64,000 nucleotides of DNA from Albifimbria verrucaria (GCA_020081605.1 JAHREC010000011.1:248001-312000); one strand, 5' to 3'; positions 35,282 through 50,553 are shown, counted from the stretch's first letter. The notes: generated from the letters alone by a model not told the origin. Numbers and translations are program-made.

Positions 35282-36478
35282 GGAAACAAGAGTTCCTGTC
35301 CGGCAGGATGACATCGTTAGTAAAGTCTCTAGGAGCCCATAACAGAGTCTCATACATGTCAAGTCGTCGTGTCTAATGGTTGGATGGTGCACTTTAAGCA
35401 GACGCAGGAAAGAGTGTGTGCACACTTACCCATTTTGAAGCTACATTACAAGGAAATATTGCAAGGGATCCAAGTAGCGACCAGTTTGAATAGCGAAACC
35501 AACGCAGAAACTTTCCATTCCTTCAAGCACGATCAAGTGTACCACCTGATAGACTGAATGATTGATTGATTGACATGTGATTTCATCATGCGAAGCATCG
35601 GGTGTCTCCCTCGGTATTGTTCGTACAAGACAAGGGGTTAGACGCCTCGACCGCCATGTAACGGCAGAATGGGTTTCTCGATCAATCATTTGACGGAGTA
35701 TTAGACCTTGCGGGGTTTTGTCATATCTCGTTACCCATGCTTGGAACAGCTGTTGTGGGACCTCAGACTCAGTAAGAAGACGAGTTTAATTGTTAGTGTT
35801 CGTTCGTCATCAATCCCACAGCATATATTTAAAATACACAGTACTTCTCCAGGCCAGCAACCCTCTCGTACCACAAACTAGATGCGGTTCAAATATTGGA
35901 TATTTCAAGCAGGTGAGCTATGTTTTCGACCAAACCTGGTCAAAGTAACTGAAGGAAAGTAAACTTCGCGGAGCTATTCAAGTGCATTGTAAACCATATT
36001 TTTCTTAACCGATAATGCTTCACAGCTCAGGCCGCCCCTATAGCTTACCTCGGTAGTTTACCACAGTCACCAAACCTCCATAGGACTAGAACATTATTTT
36101 TAAACTTTTCGGGGTCATGCGGGCTGTCCTTGGACCGTTATTTTCGTCTTGGCATCCGGTTAAGGGCCAGAGGGTGGAGATCATCTACACAGGGCACGGA
36201 TGAATGAGTCCGCACTAGAGAAACCTTGAAACATTGTGTTGCACGAGCGTGATGGAGACTGGCGGCTGTGAAGACCAAATACTGGAAACCGAGTAGAACC
36301 ATGATGGCGGCAGCGCTTCGGCGCGGAAGCCCGGTATGGGCGGTATACGGGGATTACCCGATATTGCCTAGCTATAATCATACTTTCGGCCTCGACGGGG
36401 ACGTGATGGGGACGTGTGTGAATACTCAATCGACCTCAATGACCATATCACAGCGACAGTGCGTAGACCACAGCTGAT
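35282..36478. other. Intergenic region, no supported gene
   Basis: Three-prime flank of AA9 and upstream region of the methyltransferase-like gene. Short open frames have no domain signal. Near 35550-35680 the sequence carries ATTGATTGATTG and ATCAATCATT words that could pair, possibly part of a terminator. Confidence 0.35.
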
Positions 36479-38376
36479 ATGATATCAGACAAATTCTTTC
36501 AGGATCCCGCTCTTACTTCCAGGGCCAATGCAGCTAAGATTTGCGTTCAGCGGCTGCTGCTATCCTATGTTCACTACTTAACGCGATTGATTCCTTGGAC
36601 AATGGCCATCCCGTTTATACCAGGAGCTGCCACTGGTAGACATGAAACAGCAATGGACCTGTTACAAGAAAGTACGCTGCCAATCGACGTGGCTAGACAA
36701 ACGGCAAGATCAGATAAGGTCGAATCAGGAGTAAAACAACTATTTAGCGAAGAATACAGGGTACACACAACAGATGAGGCAGGCCTCTCGGATATTCTCA
36801 CGGATCTCTTCCATCCATCACATAAGGCCCATTCCTGTTGGCGGTACTTAGCGCTTGTTTCTAAGCGCCGCTGGTTCCGTAGGACACAGTTATCACCAAC
36901 AGATTCCATACGTCAACCCGGGGCAGAACACAGAGCCTCTAGGAAACGGGCTAACTGCTTCCATTATCCAACTAAATCTTCATATCCCAATTCAAGAAAT
37001 TTTCAAGATTTGACCTCTACCACCAAGCGTTATGAAGTGGCGGCTCCGTCGGCTCGGCGTACTTGTGACAAGTACTGCGACAAAGTAAGTCATTGAAACC
37101 TGAAACAAGAGCTCGCAAATGACATGATTCACATATTGATACATTCGATTAGCGTAAGGAAGGCACTCAAACCTCAAAAGAGAAGACCCTGCACCCTGGG
37201 CACCATATTCGAGCTATAATACGACCTTCTCGCCAACGACATCCACAGCGCACTTTGAAGATTTAGAAAACTCAGACTTTCCTCTTCCCCAATACCCAGC
37301 TACGCAACTCTTTCGTCTATGCTCGAGAGAGCTGGTTACCCCATTTGGACAGGATTTTGTTCTCGACCCTGCTCAATTGGATATTTATCCGCCAGTTGCC
37401 CCTGCCGCGTCTTCACCTATCAGTGAAATCCCTACAATAATCCTTGATCTTGACGGCAAAGATACAGGTTTGTATGATGATGCGCAAATCAGTGGACATA
37501 TGCTGATGGAATTTAGATGCTTATACTGGCAAGTTGAGTGCAAGACCAGCTAACAGGTGTCATCAAGTATCTCGGCAATCTTCACACCCTATAGACGTGT
37601 CTACTCATATAGATTTACAATGTGCATTGGAGATGGCTTGCGCGACTCAACGTCAACTATCTGGCTCGGTCGCATTCAATTTACCCCGGCTGTGCTACCC
37701 TGACTCAACTATCGACATAATATCAGCTCCGTGTTTGCATAAAGATGTGCAGAATCGATCTGGTGGCTCACAAGATTGGCTTGAGAGTTACCTGAAGGAA
37801 TGCAATCGTGTCCTGCGGCCTGGTGGGCGTATGGATTATATTTTTTTTGAAAGCGAACTATGCAATAGTGGACCCTTGACGACTGAACTGGAATACTACC
37901 TTTGGGAAACCTGGACTCCAGGAGGAGCACGCGATGAGATGCCTCATCTCAATGTAAGAGCCTTCAGTAGCAGTGCAGAAACAATCCCTGAATATATGTA
38001 CTGACCCTCCGCCTTATAGCCTACCTACAACATGGATTCAAATTCGCTATCAAAGCAGCCCTCCCGAATTTCGGTGGAGGATTTTGCATCCATTTTGACA
38101 CGCGCGGGTTTCAAAGAGGGTAAATGCGCTATTGCCACTTTCAACCTCTTCACTATCTGCAAGTTGTTCGATCACAGAGGTTCTAAGAGATTCATATCGC
38201 CAGCTTCTACTACAGAACTCTATGATTTCGGCACCACGTCACAAATCAGGCAGCCAAAACATGCCTACCACGACAATCAAGCGCAAATGCTTCTGGAAAA
38301 AATTCAGGAGGAGTGCGATTCCAGAAGGACAGGGTGGAAGTGCATAGTAGGTTGGGTCACAAAGCCTGTATCCTGA
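36479..38376 (+). CDS. Methyltransferase-like protein A (divergent class I fold)
   Basis: The 5' exon (from 36479, start uncertain) ends CDKYCDK at a perfect GTAAGT donor; the intron is 37085-37152. A proline-rich exon follows with QLFRLCSRELVTPFGQDFVLDP and IPTIILDLDGKDT. An intron at 37468-37516 joins DAYTGKLSARP. The methyltransferase-like core carries CNRVLRPGGRMDYIFFE and NSGPLTTELEYYLW, then an intron at 37954-38019. The C-terminus is EDFASILTRAGFKEGKCAI...FTICKLFDHRG and GWKCIVGWVTK. The SAM-binding glycine loop is poorly conserved (LDLDGKDT), so activity is uncertain. The indel near 37153-37170 leaves the second-exon frame unclear. The convergent neighbour is a paralogue. Confidence 0.55.
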
Positions 38377-38788
38377 AGTGTCGACTCTTATATCATTCTC
38401 AGTCTCGTAATGAAGGAGATTTCCAAAGTTGTTTTGATCCACCGGCGGCCTCAAATACCCATGACCCCGATTCCTTAACTCTGTTATCCGCTAGCCACCT
38501 GTATTGGTGGGATTGATATATCTGGCATGCTTGCGAGGTGTGAGTGGTATACTGCGTGACTGATGGGTTTGCCAATTCGAATTTATCTATGGTAAGCATC
38601 TTTAAGCATAATGCTAATAAAATTGACCAAGGCGCGAAATTTAATTCTGAAGGTTCAATGCCGTAAGAACAACAGTGCTGTCGCCCACAACTCTGCTGTC
38701 AACTTACTGGCACTCAAGCGTATTCAGTGGTTGCTACGTTATGGGGAATTTTCAGGTTTCAACGGAATTTCTCAGTCTTAGAAATGGT
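38377..38788. other. Spacer between the convergent methyltransferase-like paralogues
   Basis: About 410 bp separating the two stops; nothing recognised. Confidence 0.4.
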
Positions 38789-40554
38789 TCAAAAGCTGTC
38801 TTTTACTTTCATGGTCCAACCTGTCACACATTTCCATCCCGTATTTCTGAGTACACACTCTTCCTGGATCTTGGCCAGAAGCTCCTCAGCTTGAGATTTG
38901 CGAGGAAGCCGCTTTTGTGCACTGGGGTGTAGCCGATGGACTTTGGGTTGGGGAAAATACCTCTCTAAAACTTGTGAAGACGCTCTGCTCCGTCCTTTCT
39001 GGTCGAACAACTGGCATAGAGTGAGCAGTGGGAAATGAGTTATTAAGTGTTTACCCTGCTGAAACCCTGCATCGCTCAATAAGTTGAGGAACGCTTCTGC
39101 CGAGATAGTGGAACAGATAGTTTGCGGCCGATGAAGACCGAGCACGGACTTGTAAGAGAATATTAACCAATACTGTTTCCCTTAATGTTTCATGACGCTG
39201 ACATACCATGGCATGGCACCTTGTGTCCCAGAGAACGTCTTGAACTTCTTGGGTGAGTGGCCCGCTATTGGTGAGTTCTCTTTCGAAGTATATGTATTCC
39301 AGACGTCCACCAGGTACCAAAATGCGATTGAACTCCATGAGGCAATGTTTGACATCAGACCGCTCTCTGCTAGCGGTTGCTTCTGTGCGGAGTGGCATAT
39401 ATCGTATTCCTTGATGGAGAGATCGGGCGGAAATGAAGTGAACAGAAGAATTAACATACGGGAGTTGCCTAAAGTCATGACATACCACAGTGTCAAAATT
39501 GTAGTCATCAGTATCGCTGAAAGCATGTCTCAGTGACAATGCGCTGTCAGATGCCGTTCGACGTACGATAGCCACTGCTCCAGCCGGTTTGAGAACCACT
39601 TTCTGAAGTTTGCAGCCCGGTGTTGTAGCCAAGCATGCAGTATATGCATCTACAGCAATTTAGCCCAATCATCCCATTTTGCATCTCAATGGCCATACCT
39701 GTTTGGAGCCCACCTATGTCCAGGACTAGAATGGGCTGAGGGTCCTGCTCTGTGTGGCAATAGGATTTGCAGCCTCAAAGAAAAGTCCGGGCGAGCCTAG
39801 CTTGGGAGGGTCAAGAACAAAATCATCCGCCAGTGGAGTTACAAGGACGCCTGCGCAAGCTCGGAAATCTTCATGCGCTGGGTACTTTGAAGTTGAGACT
39901 GGTTGAGGCACGGAAATAACCACGTCGTGCATCTGTTGGGAATCAGGTTAGAAAGAGGCACGAAGCTATACATTGATTAACTTCAATTCACCTCATTGAT
40001 TCGATCTTGCGTGTGTAATGCACCAGGTTCGTGACCCAGTGGCGGCTGGAACGATGTGATTAGGACCTAGCAGAAATGTTCTCGTACATTAGTGAAATTC
40101 TCAGTGTAGTTTCTGTCAAGTGCCCTATGCTTATGACTGACATTGTCCTGGCTATCTTTATCATTTCTTGGATTTTCTTGCTCGATGGCTGATTCGACGG
40201 CCTGCTTATTGCCTCTAAAAATCACATTCTTGGGCCTAGCTGAAAAGAACCACCGGCGATTGCGTAGTCTGTTATTTGGCTCTTCAAATGAAGACTTACG
40301 CCCCAGGGAGCTGTTCTGTTCTGTTACAATCCTCCTTGGTGGTTCAGTGCCGGTCGATCTGCTGTAGTTCCCCTCCACAGCAAAGACGCAGCGTTTGATG
40401 CCGAGTTCGTCTGCGCTATTTCATGTCTGATCAAATTCACCTGTCGGGTATGTTCTTTCAAGATATCCTCTATCGTTTCACCTCTTTTGCTGGGGTTTGT
40501 ACTGATGCAGTGAAACGCCATGCTGGCAATTATTGCTCTAATTTCCAACGGCAA
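38789..40554 (-). CDS. Methyltransferase-like protein B, paralogue of the convergent neighbour
   Basis: It shares the block order of protein A: FRACAGVLVTPLADDFVLDPP, a Gly loop reading DIGGLQTDAYTACLATTPG, FNRILVPGGRLEYIYFE, NSGPLTQEVQDVLWDT, AEAFLNLLSDAGFQQGKHLI, LLTLCQLFDQKG and a GWKCVTGWTMK ending. Introns are seen after RINE (about 39990-39933) and near 39205-39146; the latter joint is out of phase by one base. The 5' portion (about 40067-40554) is an Arg/Asn-rich low-complexity region in two frames and is only tentatively part of the gene; the start at 40554 is a guess. The degenerate SAM loop makes catalytic activity uncertain. Confidence 0.55.
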
Positions 40555-40831
40555 TCTGGTGTAGACATATCTTACACATTATCTTGCTCCTGCAGAAAGT
40601 ACAGTTATATATATGCCAGTTTTAACGAATAACATAGCAAACAGCGATCCGAATTATGCTTTTGTCAATTATCTTTGCGTCCCGGCATTCAAGCTTGGTG
40701 GCTGGCCGTGTTGGTCCTACATTTAGGGCAAAGTACTGATATGGGTGGAAGGCGGCTATATCACGAGTCATTCACCGGCCTCACAAAATGCTTGATTTAA
40801 CCATATCGATAGCGGAACCAGAGTAGCCATC

Positions 40832-40834
40832 TAA
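40832..40834. repeat. Left target-site duplication (TAA)
   Basis: TAA immediately precedes the left terminal inverted repeat and is matched by TAA after the right one (44712-44714). Confidence 0.55.
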
Positions 40835-40856
40835 GGGGTGTACTTTTCCACCGTTT
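40835..40856 (+). repeat. Left terminal inverted repeat
   Basis: Its 22 bases equal the reverse complement of 44690-44711. Imperfect similarity continues for about 15 bp inward (ACTGGTTTA versus ACCGGTTTA). Confidence 0.8.
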
Positions 40857-43800
40857 CGAGTGGAACTGGTTTAGAAATAGTATCCCAAATGGGTATATAA
40901 TCGTTTCCACCGTCAGTTAAAACAGCCAGTTTAGAATCAAACCGGTAGATAATAATAGGAAGCTTATACTAGTTAATAAAAATCCCTAGGAAGTTATTGA
41001 TATTAAAATATAGATAAAAGCTATATTTTAATATTAATTTAATATCTTAAATATTTAATATAGCCTTAAAGCCTTATATATAATATAAATTAATATTTAG
41101 ATTAATTTATTAGCTTATAATAATATTATAAATTTCTTAATAAAAATTAATAATAATACCTTAAAGTATAAATATTCTAGGGTTAATTATATAGCTTTAA
41201 TAAATATAGAAAAAGAAGAGGAAAAAGAAAGCGTTTTTTTTATATTCTTAGGCTTTATAATTAATAATAGTATAAATATAAAGGTAATTCTATAGGGTAT
41301 AAGCCTAGATTATAGTTTAAATTAAATTAAATCTCTATTTAATAATAATAAGAGATATATTTAGGAGATTTTATAGATAAAGCCTTTTATATTTATTTAG
41401 TTTATATATTAATTATTAATAAATATAAATATTTAAAAAATAAGGCTTTTTATTTAAAAAGAAAGTATTTATATTCCTTAATATTCTTATATATAATTAT
41501 ATTTATTAGCTTATTTATAATAAATTTAATTATAGTTTTATTATAATTAAATTATTAATATAAATAAAAAATAAAATTAATATAAATAGATTAATAAACT
41601 TATAGTATTTTTTATAAGATATTAAATATCTTTATTTTATTAATAAAGTATTTAATTTAATTTCCTATACCTAAATAAATCTTAATTAAGATTAAAAATA
41701 ATTTAAAGTTTATACTCTTTTTCTTAAAGTATCTTAGAGTAATTAATAGATTTTATTTTATAATATAAATTCTAGTTTATAAATAAGGTATTTAAAAAAT
41801 AAAAATAAATAATAATATAAAATATATTTATTATTTATAATTTTAAGTTTTAGTTTATATATTTATTTAATAAATAAAAAGAATTAATATATAATATATA
41901 TATATTTAATAATATAATTAAAAATTAAAAATTAAATATATTAAAAGGATATTATTTTTAAAAGATTATAGTTTTTTAAATTTTTAAAAGCTTTTTATAT
42001 TATTTTATAATATAAAATATTATTTATAAAAAATAAAATAATTTAAATTAAGATTAATTAATATTAAGGAGTTATTTAATCTTTAGTATATTTAGCTTTA
42101 TAATATTATTAAAAGAATTTTTAATAAGCTAAAGAATATATTTAAAATCTATTAAATTAAGCTTATATTTAAAATCTAAATATAAATAAAAATAATCTAT
42201 ATTTTAATAATAATTTTTAATTAAATTATTAAATTAAAGGATTTTATATTAAATTCCTTAAGCTTAAATATTAATTTTAATTAATATATTAATAATCTTA
42301 ATTCTTTAGAATATTTAAAAATAAAAGAATTTATTATTAAGCTTAAGAGAATAATAATAAGGCTTTATATAAAGATTATAAAGATAATATAATAATAATA
42401 TTATAATTATTATTAATAATATAATATTTTAGAATATAAATAAAGAAAAAAAAGAAAAATTATATATTATAATAATAGAAGGTTATTATTATATATATTA
42501 TAAATTATAGGATTTTTATAATATAATTATAGTTATTTTAAAAATATAGCTTTTTCTATAGAAGATATTTAAATATTATAATTAAATATACTATAATAAG
42601 CTAATTTAATAATATTAAATAATAAAAATTTAATATAAAATAAAGCTATTAATAAATCTTTAATATATATTATTTTTAATTATTTATAATTTTATTAATT
42701 AATAAATAAGAAAAAATTTAAATAAATTATTAAAGTTTTAAAAAGAAGCTAAATAAATTAATATATTTTTTATTATATTATAATATTAATTTATTATAAT
42801 TCTATTATAATATAATTTATATATAATATTTTAATAGATATTAATTTTTAGCTATTAAAATTATTAATTAATAATAAATATATTTAGAATATATTATTAT
42901 AGCTACTTAACCCTTATAATATAAAATCTATATATTAAAAATATTTAAATTTTTTAATAGGCTAGTATCTATAATTTAATACTATAAAGCTATATTAATA
43001 TATTCTATAATAAGTATTTAATATAGCTTATTAAATATCTACTTTAATAATTTCCTATAGAATATAATAAATATATAAAATAAAATAATTTTAATATACT
43101 AAAATTTTATTAATTTATATATATAAAAAAATAAAAATTATTATTAAAAAGCTTAGTTATTTTTTTATATTTTTATATATAATTATTTTAATTATTTTAA
43201 GGTTTTAATAATAAAATATTATATTAAAATTATAATATAAATTTTATTTAAATATATTTATTATTAATAATAATCTTAATATTATTATACCCTTTATCTA
43301 TAAATATAATTTTATTAACCTTTAGCCTTATAATATTAATAATTATATTTTTATTAAATATAGAAAAAATAATTAAGGTTTTAATTTTTATATAATTTAT
43401 CTTTTTCTTCTTTTATTTCCTTAATAATATTATCTATAATATATAAATCTCTTTTTATTTTTTCCCTAAAGCTTTTAATATATAATTCTATTAATCCTTT
43501 ATTTAATTTTAAAATTATTAATATAAAAAGCTTATAAAAATTAAAATTAAACTCTCTTAATTTTCCTAAAATATTTTATTAATCTAAATATTAAGAATTA
43601 ATTTCTATAAATTTATATTTATTATATAAAAGGCTTTAGCTTTATTATTATTTATTATTTAATATTTAATTATAGCTAAGGTAATTTAATTAAAGATTCT
43701 TAGCCTTTAGATTTCCTAGAAAATTATTATAGCTTAATAAAAATATTTATTTTTTATTAATTTTTCTTTAAAATAAATAATAAATTAATAAGCTATTTAA

Positions 43801-44689
43801 AGTAATTTATAATAATATATTAATAATTTTTATATTTTTTTCTTTATTCTTTTTTTTAATAATTATAAAACTTTTTATTAATTATTAATATTATTATTAT
43901 TTAGATTTTTATTATATTTAATATTAAAATAATATTTATATATACTAAAAGCCTTATTTTTTTATATTATATTTATAGAAAATTTTTTTAATAATTAAAA
44001 AAATATAGCTTTAATTAATAAAAACTTATATTCTTAAATATATTTAATAAAATTATTAGCTTTTATTTTCTTTTAAATTATTTATATTTTTAATTAATTT
44101 TTATATAATTATATTATATATTTTTATTTAAAAAAAAGCTTTTATTTTTATAATAATCCTTAATTATTTAGAAACTTTAATAAGCTTTTTTATATCCTTT
44201 AATATTTATAAAAGCCTTTATATTTATTCTTAAGCTAATAATATATATATAGAACTCTATATTCCTTATTTATAGTATTTAATATAGTAATCTATACTAG
44301 TGGTTTAAATCTATTTATAGTATATTATCTAGCCCTTATTAAATTAATAAGACTTTAAAGGAAGGTCTATTCTTATAGAGGAATCTACTCTACCCTCCTT
44401 AGCGCCTATAAGCTAACCTAAGATATAGGAAGTAAAGCTATTATAAGATTTATATTATAAAGGCACTAGAGAGAGATTAAGGTTAATTTATAGCTATCTA
44501 TAGTATTATATACCTTCCCTATATATTATAAACTCTATTATTAATAGTTTAGTTAAACTTATAGGAAAGAATACTTAGCCGGCTTATCAGGGATTTTGCC
44601 TGGGAATTCAGGCTTTATTATGGTATAAACCGCCTATGCCTCTTCCTACCGTCTTATAGGGCATTGTTTTGCTCCATAAACCGGTGCCA

Positions 44690-44711
44690 AAACGGTGGAA
44701 AAGTACACCCC
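44690..44711 (-). repeat. Right terminal inverted repeat
   Basis: Perfect 22-base inverted match to 40835-40856. Confidence 0.8.
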
Positions 44712-44714
44712 TAA
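44712..44714. repeat. Right target-site duplication (TAA)
   Basis: Matches the TAA at 40832-40834 on the left flank. Confidence 0.55.
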
Positions 44715-45205
44715 GCCTAGATGTTTGCTCCATCATCACCCCACTAGACTAGGTTCGTACTCCGCATTCCTGCCTAGAACCAGCTCCTTAGGGGGACTGG
44801 TTGTGGCTAAACCTCTAGGACTGACAATGGTATGGGCGGGCAATTACCTTTAAAGACAAGGCCACATTAAGAGAACGAAGAAAAAACAGGAATCCAAATC
44901 ACTGGTCCATGGTCATGGCAGCGGCATAGCCAATCAATGGTTTTCCAACTGGTGTGATCCGCTCCTTGTTAGTAGTGAGAGCTCAGCCGCACACCAACAT
45001 GTCTAGATTTCGGTCCTTTACCAAGTTAGGTTACAGCAAGGAGTCAATAAGCCTGAGGGGTTGCAACGGCTTCATCCATGCTCGGATTACCTAGATTCTA
45101 GTCACCGTTCAACCTTCTCTTCATTGGCGCCGTACTTTATCAACTGGCCTGATTTCGAGGAAAGGAGCGGGTATTTACCTTAATCAGCGAAACGCGGTCA
45201 GCTGC
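44715..45205. other. Spacer between transposon and regulator gene
   Basis: Normal-composition upstream region of the Zn2Cys6 gene. No gene is supported. The transposon end lies about 490 bp from the start codon. Confidence 0.45.
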
Positions 45206-47366
45206 GATGCTCACGTTCAAGCTGTCCCAGCAAAGGCTTGGCGTTGCTTTGGGTCCCGCACCTGTGCGTGCGTGCGATCAGTGCAGGCGGAAGCGGACGA
45301 GGTGCGATCGAAAAAGCCATGCAGTTGCTGCGCAAAAATGAGTATAGCATGCACATATGCCGCCCCCAAAGCCTAGGGGTCGTCGCCCGCGAGCACAATC
45401 TCGTGCAGAAACAGCTCCTTCAACGAGCTGCACGAGATCCGACGATGCTGTTCTAGGAGCAGGGCACCCTACGGTACATTCGGACACTGAGATGCCGAGT
45501 CCGCCTCACCTGGAAAGCCCTATTGAGAACAGCCCTGGCGAGCATTGGTCGGCTCTACAGCCCGAGAACGCGACCGATTATCTGAACATGCCTTCAGTCG
45601 AAACGACCTCTTCGAGTTGGTTCGAAAACAATGGCTCTCCACAGGCATATAATAATGCAGAAACAACACCAGACACTGAAGGGTTCACGGATAGCCTGCA
45701 GAATGGCAGCTTTGAACCCTATATGGGAAAAACCGACTTTTCCGTAGACCTTACATTGCCTTAAGAGTCTAGCGGAGGCATCCTCGATACGAAAGCAACC
45801 AACCTGCTCCCCTCTCGGCTTTTATACCGTATGTGCAGTTATTCTTTGAACGGCTTTACCCTGTATTCCCTGTGATGGATAAAGCAACAATCATGGACCT
45901 GCTGTTGTCGGTTGATGACGAATCACAACAACTACCAGCTGGCTTCTACTCGTTCCTCGCTTCTCTATCTGCGGCGGTGATAGTTCAACTAAACGATACG
46001 CGCCTGGAGCCTACTCAGTCGTTGACGAGCAATTTCGAAGCAGGCGTCAGCCTGCCACCACTTTTCTCCGCACAATTCTTCGTCTTGCAATCTCTACAGT
46101 TGCGACAGGAAAATGGATTCATCGAGCATGCAAACGAATGGACAATACTGACGTCCTTTTTCCTCTTTGCCTATTATGGTAATCTGGATCAGAGTCGGTC
46201 GGCCTGGTACTACCTGAGAGAAGCAATCAGTTTTGCACAAATCTTGGGGTTGGATGATATGAACTGCTACCTCGGTTTGGATTCGAAGACACACCAGCGG
46301 CGACAAAGACTATTCTGGCTTCTCTTTGTCACCGAAAGGTTTTTCACTCATTCCCCGTCGTCCGCCTTTTGAAAAGCTAACGATTGTTAGGGCATATTGC
46401 CTCCAACATCGAAGACAGGCCATCTTGAGACCTTCAATCAACCTGCCCCGCGTTTTTGATTCGGAATGTCCGAAGCTCATCTATGGCTTTGTGACACTAG
46501 CCAAGGTCTTCTCTGCAGTCGATGAAGGATTTATAGCCGAGTGGGTGGACCGTGAGAGTCCGGTTGACACAGACAACCGTGTACGAAACAACCAGTCGAT
46601 GTCCAAGTTTCTCAAACACGCATGCATTGATGGCACAGTATCACCCTCCGAGGTCAATGAAGTGCAACGCTTGGATATAGTGGTAACTCAGCAGTGGCTT
46701 CGCGTGTTGGCTTGCCAGTTACACATGCGCCGCAACCCACCATCTTCATTAAACCACGACCACGATGATCAATCGCGATGCGTCATTGATACATCGAGAA
46801 CTTTGTTACACACGATTACAACGGGTAGCCAAGAGTCCCTAGAAGCTCACGGAATTGGCATGGTACGTAATAATTCTCTCTGAGAGACTGTGCCCAAATC
46901 TCTTGGTCCAGAGCTTTCCTGGAAGCATACCAGTGGATCCACTCTCTCCATATACCAGGACATCAGCTAACAAATACTACTACTAAAGGAGCAAAAAGTT
47001 TCAGATGTTGCAAGCTGTTTGTGCGATGTTCTTATGAGCACTAGTGGTAGTGAAACCTCTACTAATCTCTTTTCTCCTTCCGACTTTCTTCACAACTTCA
47101 TGGTTTTTCTGGCCGGATTCCGAAACCACGAGTCCCAGTATCTTCAACCTCTAGCTCAGAAAGCAAGCATTGCATTGACCGCTAGTGTCAGTCCTCGACC
47201 ATTTCCGCAAGTGGACAAAGAGATAGAAGATTTAGGTTCATCACATGTTGAAGCACAAGACGGCACGTTTATACAACAAAGCGACGGGTTGGCTGTGGCA
47301 GGAACTTATAGCACCATCCACGCATTAGATATAGACAATACTTTCGATAGTTCGGATCGAGCCTAG
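45206..47366 (+). CDS. Zn2Cys6 transcription factor A, MAL-activator-like
   Basis: The start at 45206 gives MLTFKLSQQRLG, then the cluster CDQCRRKRTRC...PCSCC...C, whose middle needs one extra base near 45318. A basic PKPRGRRPRAQSR linker follows, out of frame by indel. After an acidic Ser-rich stretch the Fungal_trans domain runs FFERLYPVFPVMDK, SFLASLSAAVIVQLN, ANEWTILTSFFLFAYYGNL, SAWYYLREAISFAQILGLD, RRQRLFWLLFVTER (intron near 46339-46389), RRQAILRPSINLPRVF and a conserved C-terminus FMVFLAGFRNHESQYLQPLA. An intron near 46863-46987 separates the last exon. It shares every block with the regulator at 53607-55649. Its position next to the GH13 gene suggests it controls alpha-glucoside use. 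Confidence 0.82.
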
Positions 47367-47669
47367 GTCAGCGATGTATTGTGTTTAGGGAAATAGTGTA
47401 ATTCTAGTTTGTCTCATCATTTAAAATGGTGCATACACAGTGGCCATGATATTCTTTGACACCAGCGGGGCCTCGTTAGGCATCAACATAATCGCCTTAA
47501 TGGCCACCTTCAGTGGCAACCCTTATCAATTTGCCTGCGACAGTGTTGTGATGCTGTGAAAGATGCACGAAAAGAGGTTCACACTGTATCTCGATAAGGA
47601 GAGCGTCTCTGGACTCAGGTTTCTAGGCTGGAATTGTATGTAGACTTAAGAATGCTCTAGTCTGTCTGG
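47367..47669. other. Convergent intergenic spacer
   Basis: About 300 bp between the stops of regulator A and the GH13 gene; no feature recognised. Confidence 0.4.
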
Positions 47670-49867
<2,198 letters not shown>

Positions 49868-50109
49868 TCACGGCACTCAACAAGAAATGTAGAGCAGAAA
49901 CGAGATCGAACCTTTAATGAGACGACTGGACAAGATTAGGGTTGACGAGCCGGGAAGAAGTTCCAGCTACAAAGCAATATATATGCAATTTCATGAAAGT
50001 GCCCAAAGGTAGTCAATGGTGAATTGATTACTGGCTTGGGAGAAATCATGCAGAAAAATAAAAGACCCGTGTTGAATGTAGTATTGTACGACCGGTCAAT
50101 TACCAGAAA

Positions 50110-50122
50110 CGGCGAAGTACGG
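50110..50122. promoter_or_regulatory. CGG direct repeat, candidate Zn2Cys6 regulator site
   Basis: CGG-N7-CGG lies about 250 bp upstream of the GH13 start. AmyR-type sites use CGG-N8-CGG; with single-base losses common in this window, the spacing may be off by one. Confidence 0.25.
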
Positions 50123-50135
50123 CCGCGTCCACGCT

Positions 50136-50141
50136 CCCCAC
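50136..50141 (-). promoter_or_regulatory. CreA-type site (GTGGGG on minus strand)
   Basis: CCCCAC on the plus strand reads GTGGGG on the minus strand, matching SYGGRG, about 275 bp upstream of the GH13 start codon. Confidence 0.3.
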
Positions 50142-50553
50142 CCACCCAGCAAGCTAGAGTGGGCTCCATTATGGTCGCCGCCTAACTCTCTGTCTCTCTC
50201 TAGCCGTGAGCGGAACGTTCTCCCGTAGCGTCTGGGATGGGTCCTTCATATGCGCTAATTCATGTGCCATGTCACCCTCCATAGTTGGCAGCAGTTGCGA
50301 ACACACCGCACGACAATGGTGGGCCTCGTGAGAATGAAGGAATTGGCCGCTAAGGCGTTCTCTTGACAGTTGGCTAGGTCAACCAATCCTATGTCACTTT
50401 AGGTAGGGGATAAAGACAACAGCATGTCTAATAATACAGGACCACTCATGGTTCATGGTTCTCTTCGTGATATTTACGTCCTGCAAAAGCAAAATGGATG
50501 ATCAAATGAGAAAGCTTGGGAACAGTCACATCATACTCGGAGAGCGTGCTTGG

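Larger units (their letters stand above)
40835..44711. mobile_element. Degenerate TIR DNA transposon, PIF/Harbinger-like by target site, AT-mutated
   Basis: The element is 3877 bp long, bounded by 22-bp perfect terminal inverted repeats beginning GGGGTGTACTTT and by a 3-bp TAA duplication. A 3-bp TWA target site is characteristic of PIF/Harbinger elements. From about 40960 to 44570 the interior is almost entirely A/T, with no open frame above 60 codons on either strand, as expected after repeat-induced point mutation. The outer 120-140 bp at each end keep normal composition. No transposase motif can be read, so the superfamily rests on the TIR length and target site only. Confidence 0.7.

Noticed and set aside
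36181..36477. Overlapping plus and minus frames as an extra gene or first exon
   Set aside because: Both are short, lack splice support and have no conserved motif.
40960..44570. AT-rich core as a mitochondrial DNA insertion or centromere core
   Set aside because: No mitochondrial coding motifs can be read, and the segment is bracketed by perfect inverted repeats and a 3-bp duplication, which indicates a transposon.
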